Source: an uncultured Eubacteriales bacterium | Lineage (GTDB): Bacteria > Bacillota > Clostridia > Oscillospirales > CAG-272 | Length of the DNA stretch: 30,283 bases | Direction: 5' to 3' | NCBI GenBank assembly: GCA_934486825.1 | Contig: CAKSQF010000024.1 | Location: 1-30,283 of the forward strand | Part shown: piece by piece, positions 9,601 to 16,443 of the stretch | Layout of the letters: each line of letters starts with the position of its first letter | Position numbering within the stretch: position 1 is the first letter of the stretch | Translations under genes and position numbers: made by a program | The notes under the pieces: model-generated | The model's database searches: none | Told to the model about the DNA's origin: nothing | What the model saw: only the letters and a program-made list of their open reading frames with translations

Positions 9601-10684
9601 TATAGCAATCGGTGACGTCTTCGTCCGAGCGGTTTGAAACGGCAAATGAAATGGTGTTGCTGTACTTGCCCGCACGCAAAAACCGCGGCGCGTCCCCGGG
9701 TATCAGCCTGTCGCCGTCGGCAATGGCGCCCTCTTCAAGACTCCATTCGTCGCAGAAGGTCAGAATACCGTCATATTCCTTTGTCAGACTGCCCGTCTTT
9801 ATCCCTATTTCCCGTTGGATGACAGTCAGTCTTCCGCAAACAGTGTTCAGATCATATCTGTCGGTTACGTCCCTGCCGTCCGCATCCGTTATCAGCACGG
9901 ACGGAACGTTTTCGACCTCGCCGACCCGTGTCAGCGAACCGCCGACAGAGACCGAAAGTCTGTTGTTTTCGGCAACACTGCCCGCCGTTATCTCCCATGC
10001 CGCCGATACGAGCGGCAATCCGTCGTACTCCTTTTTCGCCGACGATGCTGTAATTTCAAGCGGACGCGCAAGCACCGACAGTCTGCCCTTTTCGGTATTT
10101 ACGTCATACGACGATGTCATATCCCTGCCGTCTGCTGACAGTATTCTGAAGGACAAAATCCCGATTGTCCGATCTTCGGTTGCATATTCCGGCAGATCAA
10201 GCAGGACATCGGTCAGCCTGTCGCCGTCGGCAAGATCGGACGCGGTAACCGAAACCGTATCGGGGTCGATTCTGTCGCCGTAACAGGGCGAACTGTCGCC
10301 GACCGAAACCGTGATTTTTCTCTTTTCGATAACAAATCCGCACGAGCTTGTTCTGATCTGTCCGAACGGATTTTTTGTTTTCGCAAGCAGGGTGTACTCT
10401 CCCGCCGCCCGCGGAACATTCTCCGTCGGCTCGGATCCTGTCACGTCGGCAAACAGATATTCGGCACGGCAAAGAAACGCCCTTGCTCCGTATTTCGGAG
10501 TCTCCCCGTAAACGATGCTGTCGGCATACGCTCCGTCAAGGAAGAGTCCGAGACAGACGATGAACACCGCGACTGCTCCGACAAGCGCCATTCCGACCGC
10601 ACCGAGCGGCAGCCGATGTTTTTTCAGCCACTTTATCCGGCTGATGCCTCTGCGCACCTTCTCAACATATTTATCGTATGTCAT
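6698..10684 (-). CDS. Giant membrane-anchored transglutaminase-fold protein with MBG-like repeats
   Basis: This 1328-residue protein has an N-terminal TM/signal anchor (about 27-49), roughly five MBG-like beta repeats (about 115-545; motif K.YDG.PL...G.L..GD...D.YG.LTV), a Gly-Asn-Gln linker (551-583), and a region ending in a transglutaminase-like core. The core has C816 (KGICSHFS), H857 (DAHGWVEVF) and E873 (VEVTPS) in place of the usual Asp; Glu is seen in some relatives. Two further repeats follow (about 902-985 and 1108-1190), then a C-terminal TM (about 1288-1310) and a basic tail of eight Arg/Gly/Ser residues. Most of the chain is therefore outside the cell. It is the last gene of a five-gene operon and starts 21 nt after the preceding stop, with GGGAGG. 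Peptide cleavage or crosslinking is possible but untested. Confidence 0.88.
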   Translation of the reverse strand: MTYDKYVEKVRRGISRIKWLKKHRLPLGAVGMALVGAVAVFIVCLGLFLDGAYADSIVYGETPKYGARAFLCRAEYLFADVTGSEPTENVPRAAGEYTLLAKTKNPFGQIRTSSCGFVIEKRKITVSVGDSSPCYGDRIDPDTVSVTASDLADGDRLTDVLLDLPEYATEDRTIGILSFRILSADGRDMTSSYDVNTEKGRLSVLARPLEITASSAKKEYDGLPLVSAAWEITAGSVAENNRLSVSVGGSLTRVGEVENVPSVLITDADGRDVTDRYDLNTVCGRLTVIQREIGIKTGSLTKEYDGILTFCDEWSLEEGAIADGDRLIPGDAPRFLRAGKYSNTISFAVSNRSDEDVTDCYKFVYDYGFISIAKRKLTVRTGSATKVYDAVALICAEYKIVSGSLVRGETLSFTDAWQFDVGTKPNIPSGYMVSTNASGTFETVSGCYDITYEAGSLTVTPLRVHIITGSEKKHYDGTPLTCTRYSATPHIPTGDLIHMFDVAEQTEVGSCPNTFVPVVYRSGRDVSTNYEFTFTYGTLTVLPPIPGQEGQGGNQGGNQGGNQGGNQGGNQGGNQGGSQGGGNGDSVDIDPSVLKNLNGIDSEPQKLGWIISDTAGRAYLRYMSYGDYVPTTGKWRDAPTYNGEFGAKVPYLLGGLLGGDNGVCKAEISLLGKSRNMFVLPTVVSPLFEATESGIPWINGFADNGYGIYTYELAFIDYSDLNLLLSMIEKIGAKNEIDADYRDFVYASYLGVPEKHREMFGRYAAMSGIDKMSGYDLIRGVAEFIRGAAEYSGYFSYPDDADPIIYFMTGAKKGICSHFSSSAVLMFRTLGIPARLVTGYAVQMNGSEATITSNDAHGWVEVFIDGVGWIPVEVTPSVFDVGNVGNFGDGYVGMGRWDIKIDSGSATKVFDGTPLTPSEPSLVSGKLYDGDRIVFYGVIISGRQLYVGKSSIYINKKPRIVDKNGNDVTAYYRIMMNGKLTVTTNEYAEDNLIYLGNTKKLPDIAGIFPGIRVGIDRFKLSQSTGNVIINGDSVYAFAAGRDMVSFSCDLDGNGNPEYTILLNCTVRRFEGVTASDMSADEAIRGGIVDPTNRTLTRVRGDDGRDYIYLAVAMADAEKQFDGEALSCDLAGIISGALRDGDIMSVKGGSFITYVGTVPNVCGGIVITDKYGNDVTRDYIITVYAGELKVLQTGLPVKNTGITIPVDGSCYLGAIELSDKVGAFPMRFRFVPGSGKAGIVGKRLDGIEIGDGKLTVMHDPIDVNGDGTPEYFGGSVDLPVDIVGSKKPFPTGAVCIAAGVPLIAAGLALVLFRRPIRVRMRSGRRRRRR
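8936..9034 (-). repeat. 12-bp tandem repeat encoding a Gly-Gly-Asn-Gln linker
   Basis: About eight near-identical 12-bp units (GGAAATCAGGGC and variants on the minus strand) encode GGNQ repeats at residues 551-583 of the transglutaminase protein. Third-position differences between units are present. The copy number is likely to vary by slippage, in whole codons, without breaking the frame. Confidence 0.9.
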
Positions 10685-10705
10685 TTTTTCGGTTCCTCCC
10701 TGTCA

Positions 10706-11278
10706 TTATCGGTCAGGACTGCGGCGGACGACCGTATATGTACCGTATTCGCTGCCGCTTTCGCTCCTCCATGTCAGAACGAACATAACCGTGTCGAAGT
10801 CGTCGTCGATGTTTTCAAGCCTGCCGTCAAACTTCCTTTCGGCATACTGCCACTTGTCCTCTCCGGGAACAACACCGTCCGTAATCAAAAATGTCCTTCT
10901 GAATACGTTTCCCTTGTACAGAACACAGGATATTCCGGTAAGCTCGGTTTTGCCGACCGCGTCACAGCTCACATACAGCAGATAATCAAGAGCCCTGTTC
11001 TCTGCCGAATATGACACTTCACGGTAATACAGTTCAAATTTGTCCTCGCCTTCCGGCGGAAAAACGATATCCGGCACCGGATCGTCTTCTCCGCTGACAT
11101 TTTCCGGAGCGGAAAACGGTTTACCGCTTTGCAGGCTTCCGTCTGCGTTTGCAAAAGCTCCCGATACCGCAAATGCCATAAACACACAGACCGCCAATGC
11201 GATCCCGCAGACTGCTCCTGCAACAAAGATCATTGCGGCATCTGTTCTCTTTTCCTTTTTCGTTATTCTTTCGGTCAT
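10706..11278 (-). CDS. Single-pass membrane protein of unknown function in the AAA/transglutaminase operon
   Basis: This 190-residue protein has a basic cytoplasmic start (MTERITKKEKR), one TM at about 15-42, an acidic Pro-rich spacer, and an extracytoplasmic domain of about 120 residues that looks beta-rich (YYREVSYSAENRALDYLLYV; TVMFVLTWRSESGSEYGTYTV). I recognise no family. It starts 14 nt after the AAA+ gene and ends 21 nt before the transglutaminase gene, with GGAG before the ATG, so it is made with them. A natural guess is an adaptor between the two, but only position supports this. Confidence 0.85.
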   Translation of the reverse strand: MTERITKKEKRTDAAMIFVAGAVCGIALAVCVFMAFAVSGAFANADGSLQSGKPFSAPENVSGEDDPVPDIVFPPEGEDKFELYYREVSYSAENRALDYLLYVSCDAVGKTELTGISCVLYKGNVFRRTFLITDGVVPGEDKWQYAERKFDGRLENIDDDFDTVMFVLTWRSESGSEYGTYTVVRRSPDR

Positions 11279-11292
11279 GACACTGTCTCCGA

Positions 11293-12645
11293 TCAGTATT
11301 TCCTTGCAAGCTTCCCTATGTAATCGGAGCAGAGCGGAAGGGCGTTTTCGCCGAACAGGCGGTTTATTTCGCCGACAAGCTTTTCCGCTCCCGAACGGAC
11401 ATATACCGGATTGCGGTTTTCGAGCTTACGCAGTATCTTCCGGCTTATTATCTGATCTACCGCCTCGCTCTCGCTTCCGCCGCATGCAATATACACGGGT
11501 ACAAAGCCCTCAAGCTGACGCATTATACGGTTCCCGAAGGTTATCCCGAACTCTTCCGTCAGATATCCGTCAAGCCGGATTATCTTTTCCCTTATCTCAT
11601 CGCCGAGCCTGTATTTCCGCCGCGCCTCGGCGAAAAGCTCACGCAGTCCGCTTCCCGACAGCTTTATCCTCTTTGTTTTCGGTGCCGAAAACGGCTCCGC
11701 CCGCCTGTCAAGATCGATTACCGTCGCTCTGTCATAGACCTTGTCGGATATCGCAAGCGTCGAATCGTCATTGTTTGCCGTCCCGACAAACCAGACGTTA
11801 TCGGATATATGAAGCCTTCCGCGGCAAAGCTTTTTCGGATCGCCCGCACGGCTGTCCGACACGATCTCAACAGTTCGGCTTTCGCTGTCGGGCAGTTCGA
11901 GAACAGACAGAAATTCGGCAAAATAATATTCCACTCTTGCGATATTCATTTCGTCGAGAAGCGCTATATATATTTCGTCGTTGTACTCCGCCTCATACAG
12001 CTTTGACAGAAGCTCTGTTTCGTTGTAGCTCCCGGTGAACTCATTATAGTAGCCGAGAAGGTCGGTTTTGTCCTTCCATGACGGCTGGACCGGCACCATT
12101 ACCGTATCGTTTTGTATATATTTCCCGAACGCATATGCAAGCGATGTCTTTCCGGTTCCCGATATCCCCTGAAATATGAGCAGTCTGCTCACCGACATCC
12201 CCGCAACGAACGCGCGCACCGTCTCTGGCAGATAGTACAGTCCCTCCTCGGATGCCGCGTAATTACAGAATCCCGTGCATATCTCCCCAAGGCTTACTCT
12301 GTCATACTCCGCAGGACGGTGTTTTTTCATCTCACTGTCGGTATCAAGCAGCTTGGAAAAACGGTCGTCATATATTTTCTCTGTCCCGGTGTCCGTTTTA
12401 GCCGTCCTTGACGAGATCAGAAAGAAGAAGACGGCAAGCAGACTCACCATGACAAGCAGACATATAATTACCGGGATTGCCACACTGTCCGAGAGCGCCA
12501 GCATCCTGCCTTCGCCCTGCGGCATGTGCAGAAAGAGCGAGAATATCAGTATCGCGCCGACAAGCGGCACAAGAACCATGAGTATCACCGCCGCAAGCGG
12601 AACCGAGCCTGATCTTTTTTCGGTTTTATTTTTCTTCGGATCCAT
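11293..12645 (-). CDS. Membrane-anchored McrB-like AAA+ ATPase, copy B
   Basis: This 450-residue protein has two N-terminal TMs (about 15-38 and 55-77) and then a AAA+ module in the cytoplasm. Walker A is GISGTGKTS (160-168) and Walker B is IALLDEMNIAR (227-237), whose DEMN-x-AR form is typical of the McrB/MoxR branch. Sensor 1 is GTANNDDST and a putative arginine finger lies in KVYDRA. From residue 111 to the last few residues it is identical in protein to copy A at 14209-15471, but the N-termini and the last five residues differ. Its ATG overlaps the upstream gene by 20 nt and has GAGAGGA as ribosome binding site. It probably forms a ring that remodels a membrane-linked partner; nucleotide preference (ATP or GTP) is unknown. 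Confidence 0.9.
   Translation of the reverse strand: MDPKKNKTEKRSGSVPLAAVILMVLVPLVGAILIFSLFLHMPQGEGRMLALSDSVAIPVIICLLVMVSLLAVFFFLISSRTAKTDTGTEKIYDDRFSKLLDTDSEMKKHRPAEYDRVSLGEICTGFCNYAASEEGLYYLPETVRAFVAGMSVSRLLIFQGISGTGKTSLAYAFGKYIQNDTVMVPVQPSWKDKTDLLGYYNEFTGSYNETELLSKLYEAEYNDEIYIALLDEMNIARVEYYFAEFLSVLELPDSESRTVEIVSDSRAGDPKKLCRGRLHISDNVWFVGTANNDDSTLAISDKVYDRATVIDLDRRAEPFSAPKTKRIKLSGSGLRELFAEARRKYRLGDEIREKIIRLDGYLTEEFGITFGNRIMRQLEGFVPVYIACGGSESEAVDQIISRKILRKLENRNPVYVRSGAEKLVGEINRLFGENALPLCSDYIGKLARKY
11311..12320. repeat. Direct repeat copy 1: 1.0-kb AAA+ core shared with 14227-15236
   Basis: Read by eye, positions 11311-12213 are identical base for base to 14227-15129 (offset 2916). In 12214-12320 there are six single-base differences (12214, 12226, 12241, 12259, 12277, 12286), all silent. 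Identity stops abruptly at both ends. The repeats are in direct orientation, 1.9 kb apart. Confidence 0.95.
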
Positions 12646-14197
12646 CCTGTTTTCCTCTCTTTTCTTCGGCTTTTGCCTGCTTTCTTTCGCGTCTTCTTAT
12701 GTCGGCTCTGGCAAGCTTCCACTGCGATCTGTAATACTTTTTCATTGCCGAAAACTCCTTTTCGAGAATCACAAACGAATCTCTGCTCGCATAGTCATCG
12801 GCTCCGACCGTCTCTCCGCTTTCGAGTCTGCCTGCTTTTATGGTTCCCAAAAGAAGATTTCTCTCGTCTGACCACTCCTCGCGTGCCTTTGCAACCGCAA
12901 GCGCTGTCTGCTTTTTCGCAAGCTCAAGTCTGTCATCGAATTCACGGTTTATCACGGAAATCCGCTTCTCACATTCATCATATGCAAGGTGCAGCTTCAT
13001 TCCGCACTCGTCCGCATGAGCCTTTGCCCTTTCGATCTCTTTTGCCGAATCCGCAAGAGACGTGCGGCAGTCGGCAAGCTGTTTTTCGGATGCTTCGAGA
13101 GAGCGTGATTTTGCTTCGCCTTCGGATTCGAGATCGGAAAGCTGTTTTTCAAGAAGCAGTATATAGTCCTCGGGAGAAGCGTTTTTGCTTTCCATTTCGG
13201 CACGCAGACGCGCAAGCTCTTTTCTGCGCCTTTCAACCGCCTCACGGACCTCTTCCTCCATACGCGTCCGACGGCTTTCGGCAAGCACGTCAAGCAGACC
13301 GAACGCCGACGCTTCTGCGGCAAGTCTTTCGCCGGCATAAATGCAGTCAAGCATCCTGCCGACCTCATCGGGAACGGTAAACTCGCGTTTATCCGTTTCT
13401 GTCGTGTATCCGACGCCCTTGTATGAAGAAACCAGATCAAACAGCTCAAAGGCTACCGCGAAATTGACATTGTTTTTGATTATATTTGTTCTTACGAACG
13501 GCGGTCGGAGCAGCGGCGCTTTTGACACCTCGGTCATCAGTACACCCGACAGAAGAGTCGAAAGCGTTCCGACAAGCAGTGATATTCTCTCGGTCGGAGA
13601 GGCTTCTTCCGAATATATATTGAGCATGCCGCCCCTTTCGGTAAACACGGAACGTCTCATGCTCTCTCCGTTTTCGGTCTTTTCGCGGCTGATTACAGTC
13701 ATTTCGACATACTCGCCGCTTATCTCATGCTCAATCCCGCGGCAGAGCTTTGACAAAAAATCACGAAGAAAGGACAACAATGCAAAGAGAAAACGGTTTT
13801 CATACACGGCATAATTATCCGTATTGTCAACTATGTATATGTTTTCGGGCAGAGGCGAACGGTCATCGTCAAACGAATCGGAGCCGAAAAGCTCGCAGTG
13901 ACGGGCAAGATGACGCACCGACTCTCCTGTCGGGCGCTTTGCCTGATCTATCCTGACGACCTCGCCCTCACTGCTTATGAGACTCCGCATCTCGTCAACA
14001 GCTCCTATGATATGCGGTATTCTGCTCTCTATGCCCGCAAAGAGCGACTCGTCAAGTCTGCACCGACGCGTTTCGACCGTCAGTCTGCACTCACTCCGCA
14101 ATCCGTCGGGCGGCAGCACCCCCGCGGCAGAGGCTTTTGCGGCAAGAGATGACATGGCAGAATAAAAAAACAGATCCCGTTCCTTTCGGTTGTACAT
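12626..14197 (-). CDS. DUF2357-like coiled-coil protein between the two AAA+ genes
   Basis: This 523-residue soluble protein has an N-terminal mixed domain (1-115), then VDNTDNYAVYENRFLFALL (123-141), resembling the YENRF signature of DUF2357 proteins that pair with McrB-type ATPases. About 230-300 completes that domain. A long heptad-rich coiled coil spans about 310-445 and a very basic tail (RRRERKQAKAEEKRGK) ends it. I see no PD-(D/E)xK nuclease motif, so it is not an obvious McrC. ATG 14197 was chosen (GAGAGG 7 nt upstream) over the TTG at 14212. It lies 11 nt after copy A and overlaps copy B by 20 nt. A scaffold or regulator joining the ATPases is inferred. Confidence 0.82.
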   Translation of the reverse strand: MYNRKERDLFFYSAMSSLAAKASAAGVLPPDGLRSECRLTVETRRCRLDESLFAGIESRIPHIIGAVDEMRSLISSEGEVVRIDQAKRPTGESVRHLARHCELFGSDSFDDDRSPLPENIYIVDNTDNYAVYENRFLFALLSFLRDFLSKLCRGIEHEISGEYVEMTVISREKTENGESMRRSVFTERGGMLNIYSEEASPTERISLLVGTLSTLLSGVLMTEVSKAPLLRPPFVRTNIIKNNVNFAVAFELFDLVSSYKGVGYTTETDKREFTVPDEVGRMLDCIYAGERLAAEASAFGLLDVLAESRRTRMEEEVREAVERRRKELARLRAEMESKNASPEDYILLLEKQLSDLESEGEAKSRSLEASEKQLADCRTSLADSAKEIERAKAHADECGMKLHLAYDECEKRISVINREFDDRLELAKKQTALAVAKAREEWSDERNLLLGTIKAGRLESGETVGADDYASRDSFVILEKEFSAMKKYYRSQWKLARADIRRRERKQAKAEEKRGKQDGSEEK

Positions 14198-14208
14198 TTT
14201 GCGTCCTC

Positions 14209-15471
14209 TCAATACTGTTTAATGATCTTCCCTATGTAATCGGAGCAGAGCGGAAGGGCGTTTTCGCCGAACAGGCGGTTTATTTCGCCGACAAGCTTTT
14301 CCGCTCCCGAACGGACATATACCGGATTGCGGTTTTCGAGCTTACGCAGTATCTTCCGGCTTATTATCTGATCTACCGCCTCGCTCTCGCTTCCGCCGCA
14401 TGCAATATACACGGGTACAAAGCCCTCAAGCTGACGCATTATACGGTTCCCGAAGGTTATCCCGAACTCTTCCGTCAGATATCCGTCAAGCCGGATTATC
14501 TTTTCCCTTATCTCATCGCCGAGCCTGTATTTCCGCCGCGCCTCGGCGAAAAGCTCACGCAGTCCGCTTCCCGACAGCTTTATCCTCTTTGTTTTCGGTG
14601 CCGAAAACGGCTCCGCCCGCCTGTCAAGATCGATTACCGTCGCTCTGTCATAGACCTTGTCGGATATCGCAAGCGTCGAATCGTCATTGTTTGCCGTCCC
14701 GACAAACCAGACGTTATCGGATATATGAAGCCTTCCGCGGCAAAGCTTTTTCGGATCGCCCGCACGGCTGTCCGACACGATCTCAACAGTTCGGCTTTCG
14801 CTGTCGGGCAGTTCGAGAACAGACAGAAATTCGGCAAAATAATATTCCACTCTTGCGATATTCATTTCGTCGAGAAGCGCTATATATATTTCGTCGTTGT
14901 ACTCCGCCTCATACAGCTTTGACAGAAGCTCTGTTTCGTTGTAGCTCCCGGTGAACTCATTATAGTAGCCGAGAAGGTCGGTTTTGTCCTTCCATGACGG
15001 CTGGACCGGCACCATTACCGTATCGTTTTGTATATATTTCCCGAACGCATATGCAAGCGATGTCTTTCCGGTTCCCGATATCCCCTGAAATATGAGCAGT
15101 CTGCTCACCGACATCCCCGCAACGAACGCACGCACCGTCTCCGGCAGATAGTACAGACCCTCCTCGGATGCCGCATAATTACAGAATCCCGTACATATCT
15201 CTCCAAGGCTTACTCTGTCATACTCCGCAGGACGGTATCCCGCCATATCGGCGTCTGTCCGCAGAAGCTTTGAAAACCGAGTTGACGGGCGTTTTTCCTT
15301 CTTTCGGTTTTCCGCCCTTATCAGACCGACAACGATCACAACAACCACGGCGGCGGCAAGCAGGGCGAGCAGAAGTATATATATGTATATCGCAGTGTGC
15401 CCGGTCAGCGGAGAAGACGATATGCTCTCCGCAAAGCCGATGCGGTCTTCGGTTACCGGTAATTTGTTCAT
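14209..15471 (-). CDS. Membrane-anchored McrB-like AAA+ ATPase, copy A (first gene of operon)
   Basis: This 420-residue protein has one N-terminal TM (about 27-51), a basic linker, and the AAA+ core: Walker A GISGTGKTS (130-138), Walker B IALLDEMNIAR (197-207), GTANNDDST (258-266) and arginine-finger candidate R276. The core is identical to copy B, while residues 1-79 and the last five (IIKQY against LARKY) are not. The short stretch RFSKLL.TD..M is shared but diverged, so the genes are old paralogues with a freshly homogenised core. I chose ATG 15471, with AAGGAG 9 nt upstream; the start at 15522 would lie about 5 nt from the expected transcription start. It is the promoter-proximal gene of the operon. 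Confidence 0.9.
   Translation of the reverse strand: MNKLPVTEDRIGFAESISSSPLTGHTAIYIYILLLALLAAAVVVVIVVGLIRAENRKKEKRPSTRFSKLLRTDADMAGYRPAEYDRVSLGEICTGFCNYAASEEGLYYLPETVRAFVAGMSVSRLLIFQGISGTGKTSLAYAFGKYIQNDTVMVPVQPSWKDKTDLLGYYNEFTGSYNETELLSKLYEAEYNDEIYIALLDEMNIARVEYYFAEFLSVLELPDSESRTVEIVSDSRAGDPKKLCRGRLHISDNVWFVGTANNDDSTLAISDKVYDRATVIDLDRRAEPFSAPKTKRIKLSGSGLRELFAEARRKYRLGDEIREKIIRLDGYLTEEFGITFGNRIMRQLEGFVPVYIACGGSESEAVDQIISRKILRKLENRNPVYVRSGAEKLVGEINRLFGENALPLCSDYIGKIIKQY
14227..15236. repeat. Direct repeat copy 2: 1.0-kb AAA+ core shared with 11311-12320
   Basis: This is the partner of the repeat at 11311-12320: 903 identical bases followed by 107 bases with six silent substitutions. The intervening 1906 bases hold the N-terminal part of copy B and the whole DUF2357-like gene. 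Confidence 0.95.
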
Positions 15472-15533
15472 TCTGCCGTTTCTCCTTTTCACTACTCTGC
15501 CGCAACTGTCCTCGGACGGCATTATGTAAAATT

Positions 15534-15562
15534 ATTATACAAAATTTATTTCGGCATGTCAA
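15534..15562 (-). promoter_or_regulatory. Perfect consensus sigma-A promoter of the AAA/transglutaminase operon
   Basis: On the minus strand TTGACA (15562-15557), a 17-nt spacer and TATAAT (15539-15534) match the consensus exactly. The transcript would start near 15527, giving a leader of about 56 nt before ATG 15471. Confidence 0.88.
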
Positions 15563-15626
15563 GCATTTTTGAATCAATTGTATAATTTAAGGTAAAATGC
15601 TGGAATTTAAATGGTGCGGCATACAG

Positions 15627-15656
15627 AAAAGACACCCCGCGCAGGGGTGTCTTTTT
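15627..15656. terminator. Terminator separating the peptidase/VWA unit from the AAA operon
   Basis: Stem AAAAGACACCCC/GGGGTGTCTTTT with a 5-nt loop (15627-15638 with 15644-15655) has U-tracts in both directions. It lies 14 nt past the stop of the minus-strand gene at 15670, upstream of the AAA operon promoter, so the two units are transcribed separately. Confidence 0.85.
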
Positions 15657-15669
15657 CTCACGGGGTGGG

Positions 15670-16413
15670 TCATACACCGAAAAGCTTTTCCGGGTCAAAA
15701 TCCGCGTTTTCATTAAACATACGGCAAAACAGATCAAAAACTCCGCGGACATTGCCGTCCGCTCTTTCAACGAGAGAATCCACGGCGAGAAAGCTCCTCC
15801 AATAGAAATAGAAAATATGCGTGATATCCCGTCGGTAGGTTGACTGCGAAAAACCGTTCAGCAAAGGACGTCCGTATTTTTCATCAAACAGCGAGGTCAG
15901 TATCACGTTTGCCTCCTTTTCGGCGGCATACTCTTCATCGGTAAGGAAATATTTCCGGCTTATATATTCCGCCATGCCCTCTTCAAACCACATTTCGCCG
16001 TTGTCATATGCCTCATCTATAAAAAGCCCGCTGTGGTGCGCAAGCTCATGTCCGAGCAGCTGCAAAATATTATTTCTGCCAAGCCCGCCGTAATATGCCC
16101 TTACCCTTTCGACAGGCTCCGAGTCCACATAATCATCGAGCTGTTTCAGATACAGACTTTTCCAGACCTCAATATCCGGAGCTATCACTATGCGATAATC
16201 GTTTGTATAGGCAGGAAGCGGATTATCGCTTATATGATTCACGGCGCTTTCAAAATCGGTCCATACGATCGATCGCGGAGGCTCGGTCACCATGTAATTT
16301 TTCTCCAGATATTTCAGATATTCATTCAGCAGCGGAGTAAGATCTTCGGCAAAAGCACGAAGCCGCCAAAGTCCGTTCTCATCTCTGACCAAAAACAAAT
16401 CCGTTATTTTCAT
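15670..16413 (-). CDS. Putative gluzincin-type zinc peptidase (HELAHH), cytoplasmic
   Basis: This 247-residue protein has GHELAHHSG (121-129), giving H122, E123 and H126 as a zinc site, and WFEEGMAEYIS (142-152), where E145 is the expected third ligand; this HExxH...EGxAEY layout is that of MA-clan gluzincins. There is no signal peptide or TM. The start has AAAGGA 6-8 nt upstream. It lies 30 nt after the VWA gene on the same strand and is followed by a terminator, so the two probably share a transcript. The substrate is unknown. It is not similar by eye to the HEMFH protein at 2633. Confidence 0.85.
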   Translation of the reverse strand: MKITDLFLVRDENGLWRLRAFAEDLTPLLNEYLKYLEKNYMVTEPPRSIVWTDFESAVNHISDNPLPAYTNDYRIVIAPDIEVWKSLYLKQLDDYVDSEPVERVRAYYGGLGRNNILQLLGHELAHHSGLFIDEAYDNGEMWFEEGMAEYISRKYFLTDEEYAAEKEANVILTSLFDEKYGRPLLNGFSQSTYRRDITHIFYFYWRSFLAVDSLVERADGNVRGVFDLFCRMFNENADFDPEKLFGV

Positions 16414-16443
16414 TACCGTTCCTTTCTCGGTATTCAGAGCAGA

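Noticed and set aside
11040..12038. Plus-strand frames that occur twice, in both AAA repeats
   Set aside because: They are identical only because the minus-strand DNA is duplicated. No start signals support them.
12626..14197. McrC-type nuclease identity for the coiled-coil protein
   Set aside because: No PD-(D/E)xK residues could be found in the C-terminal part.
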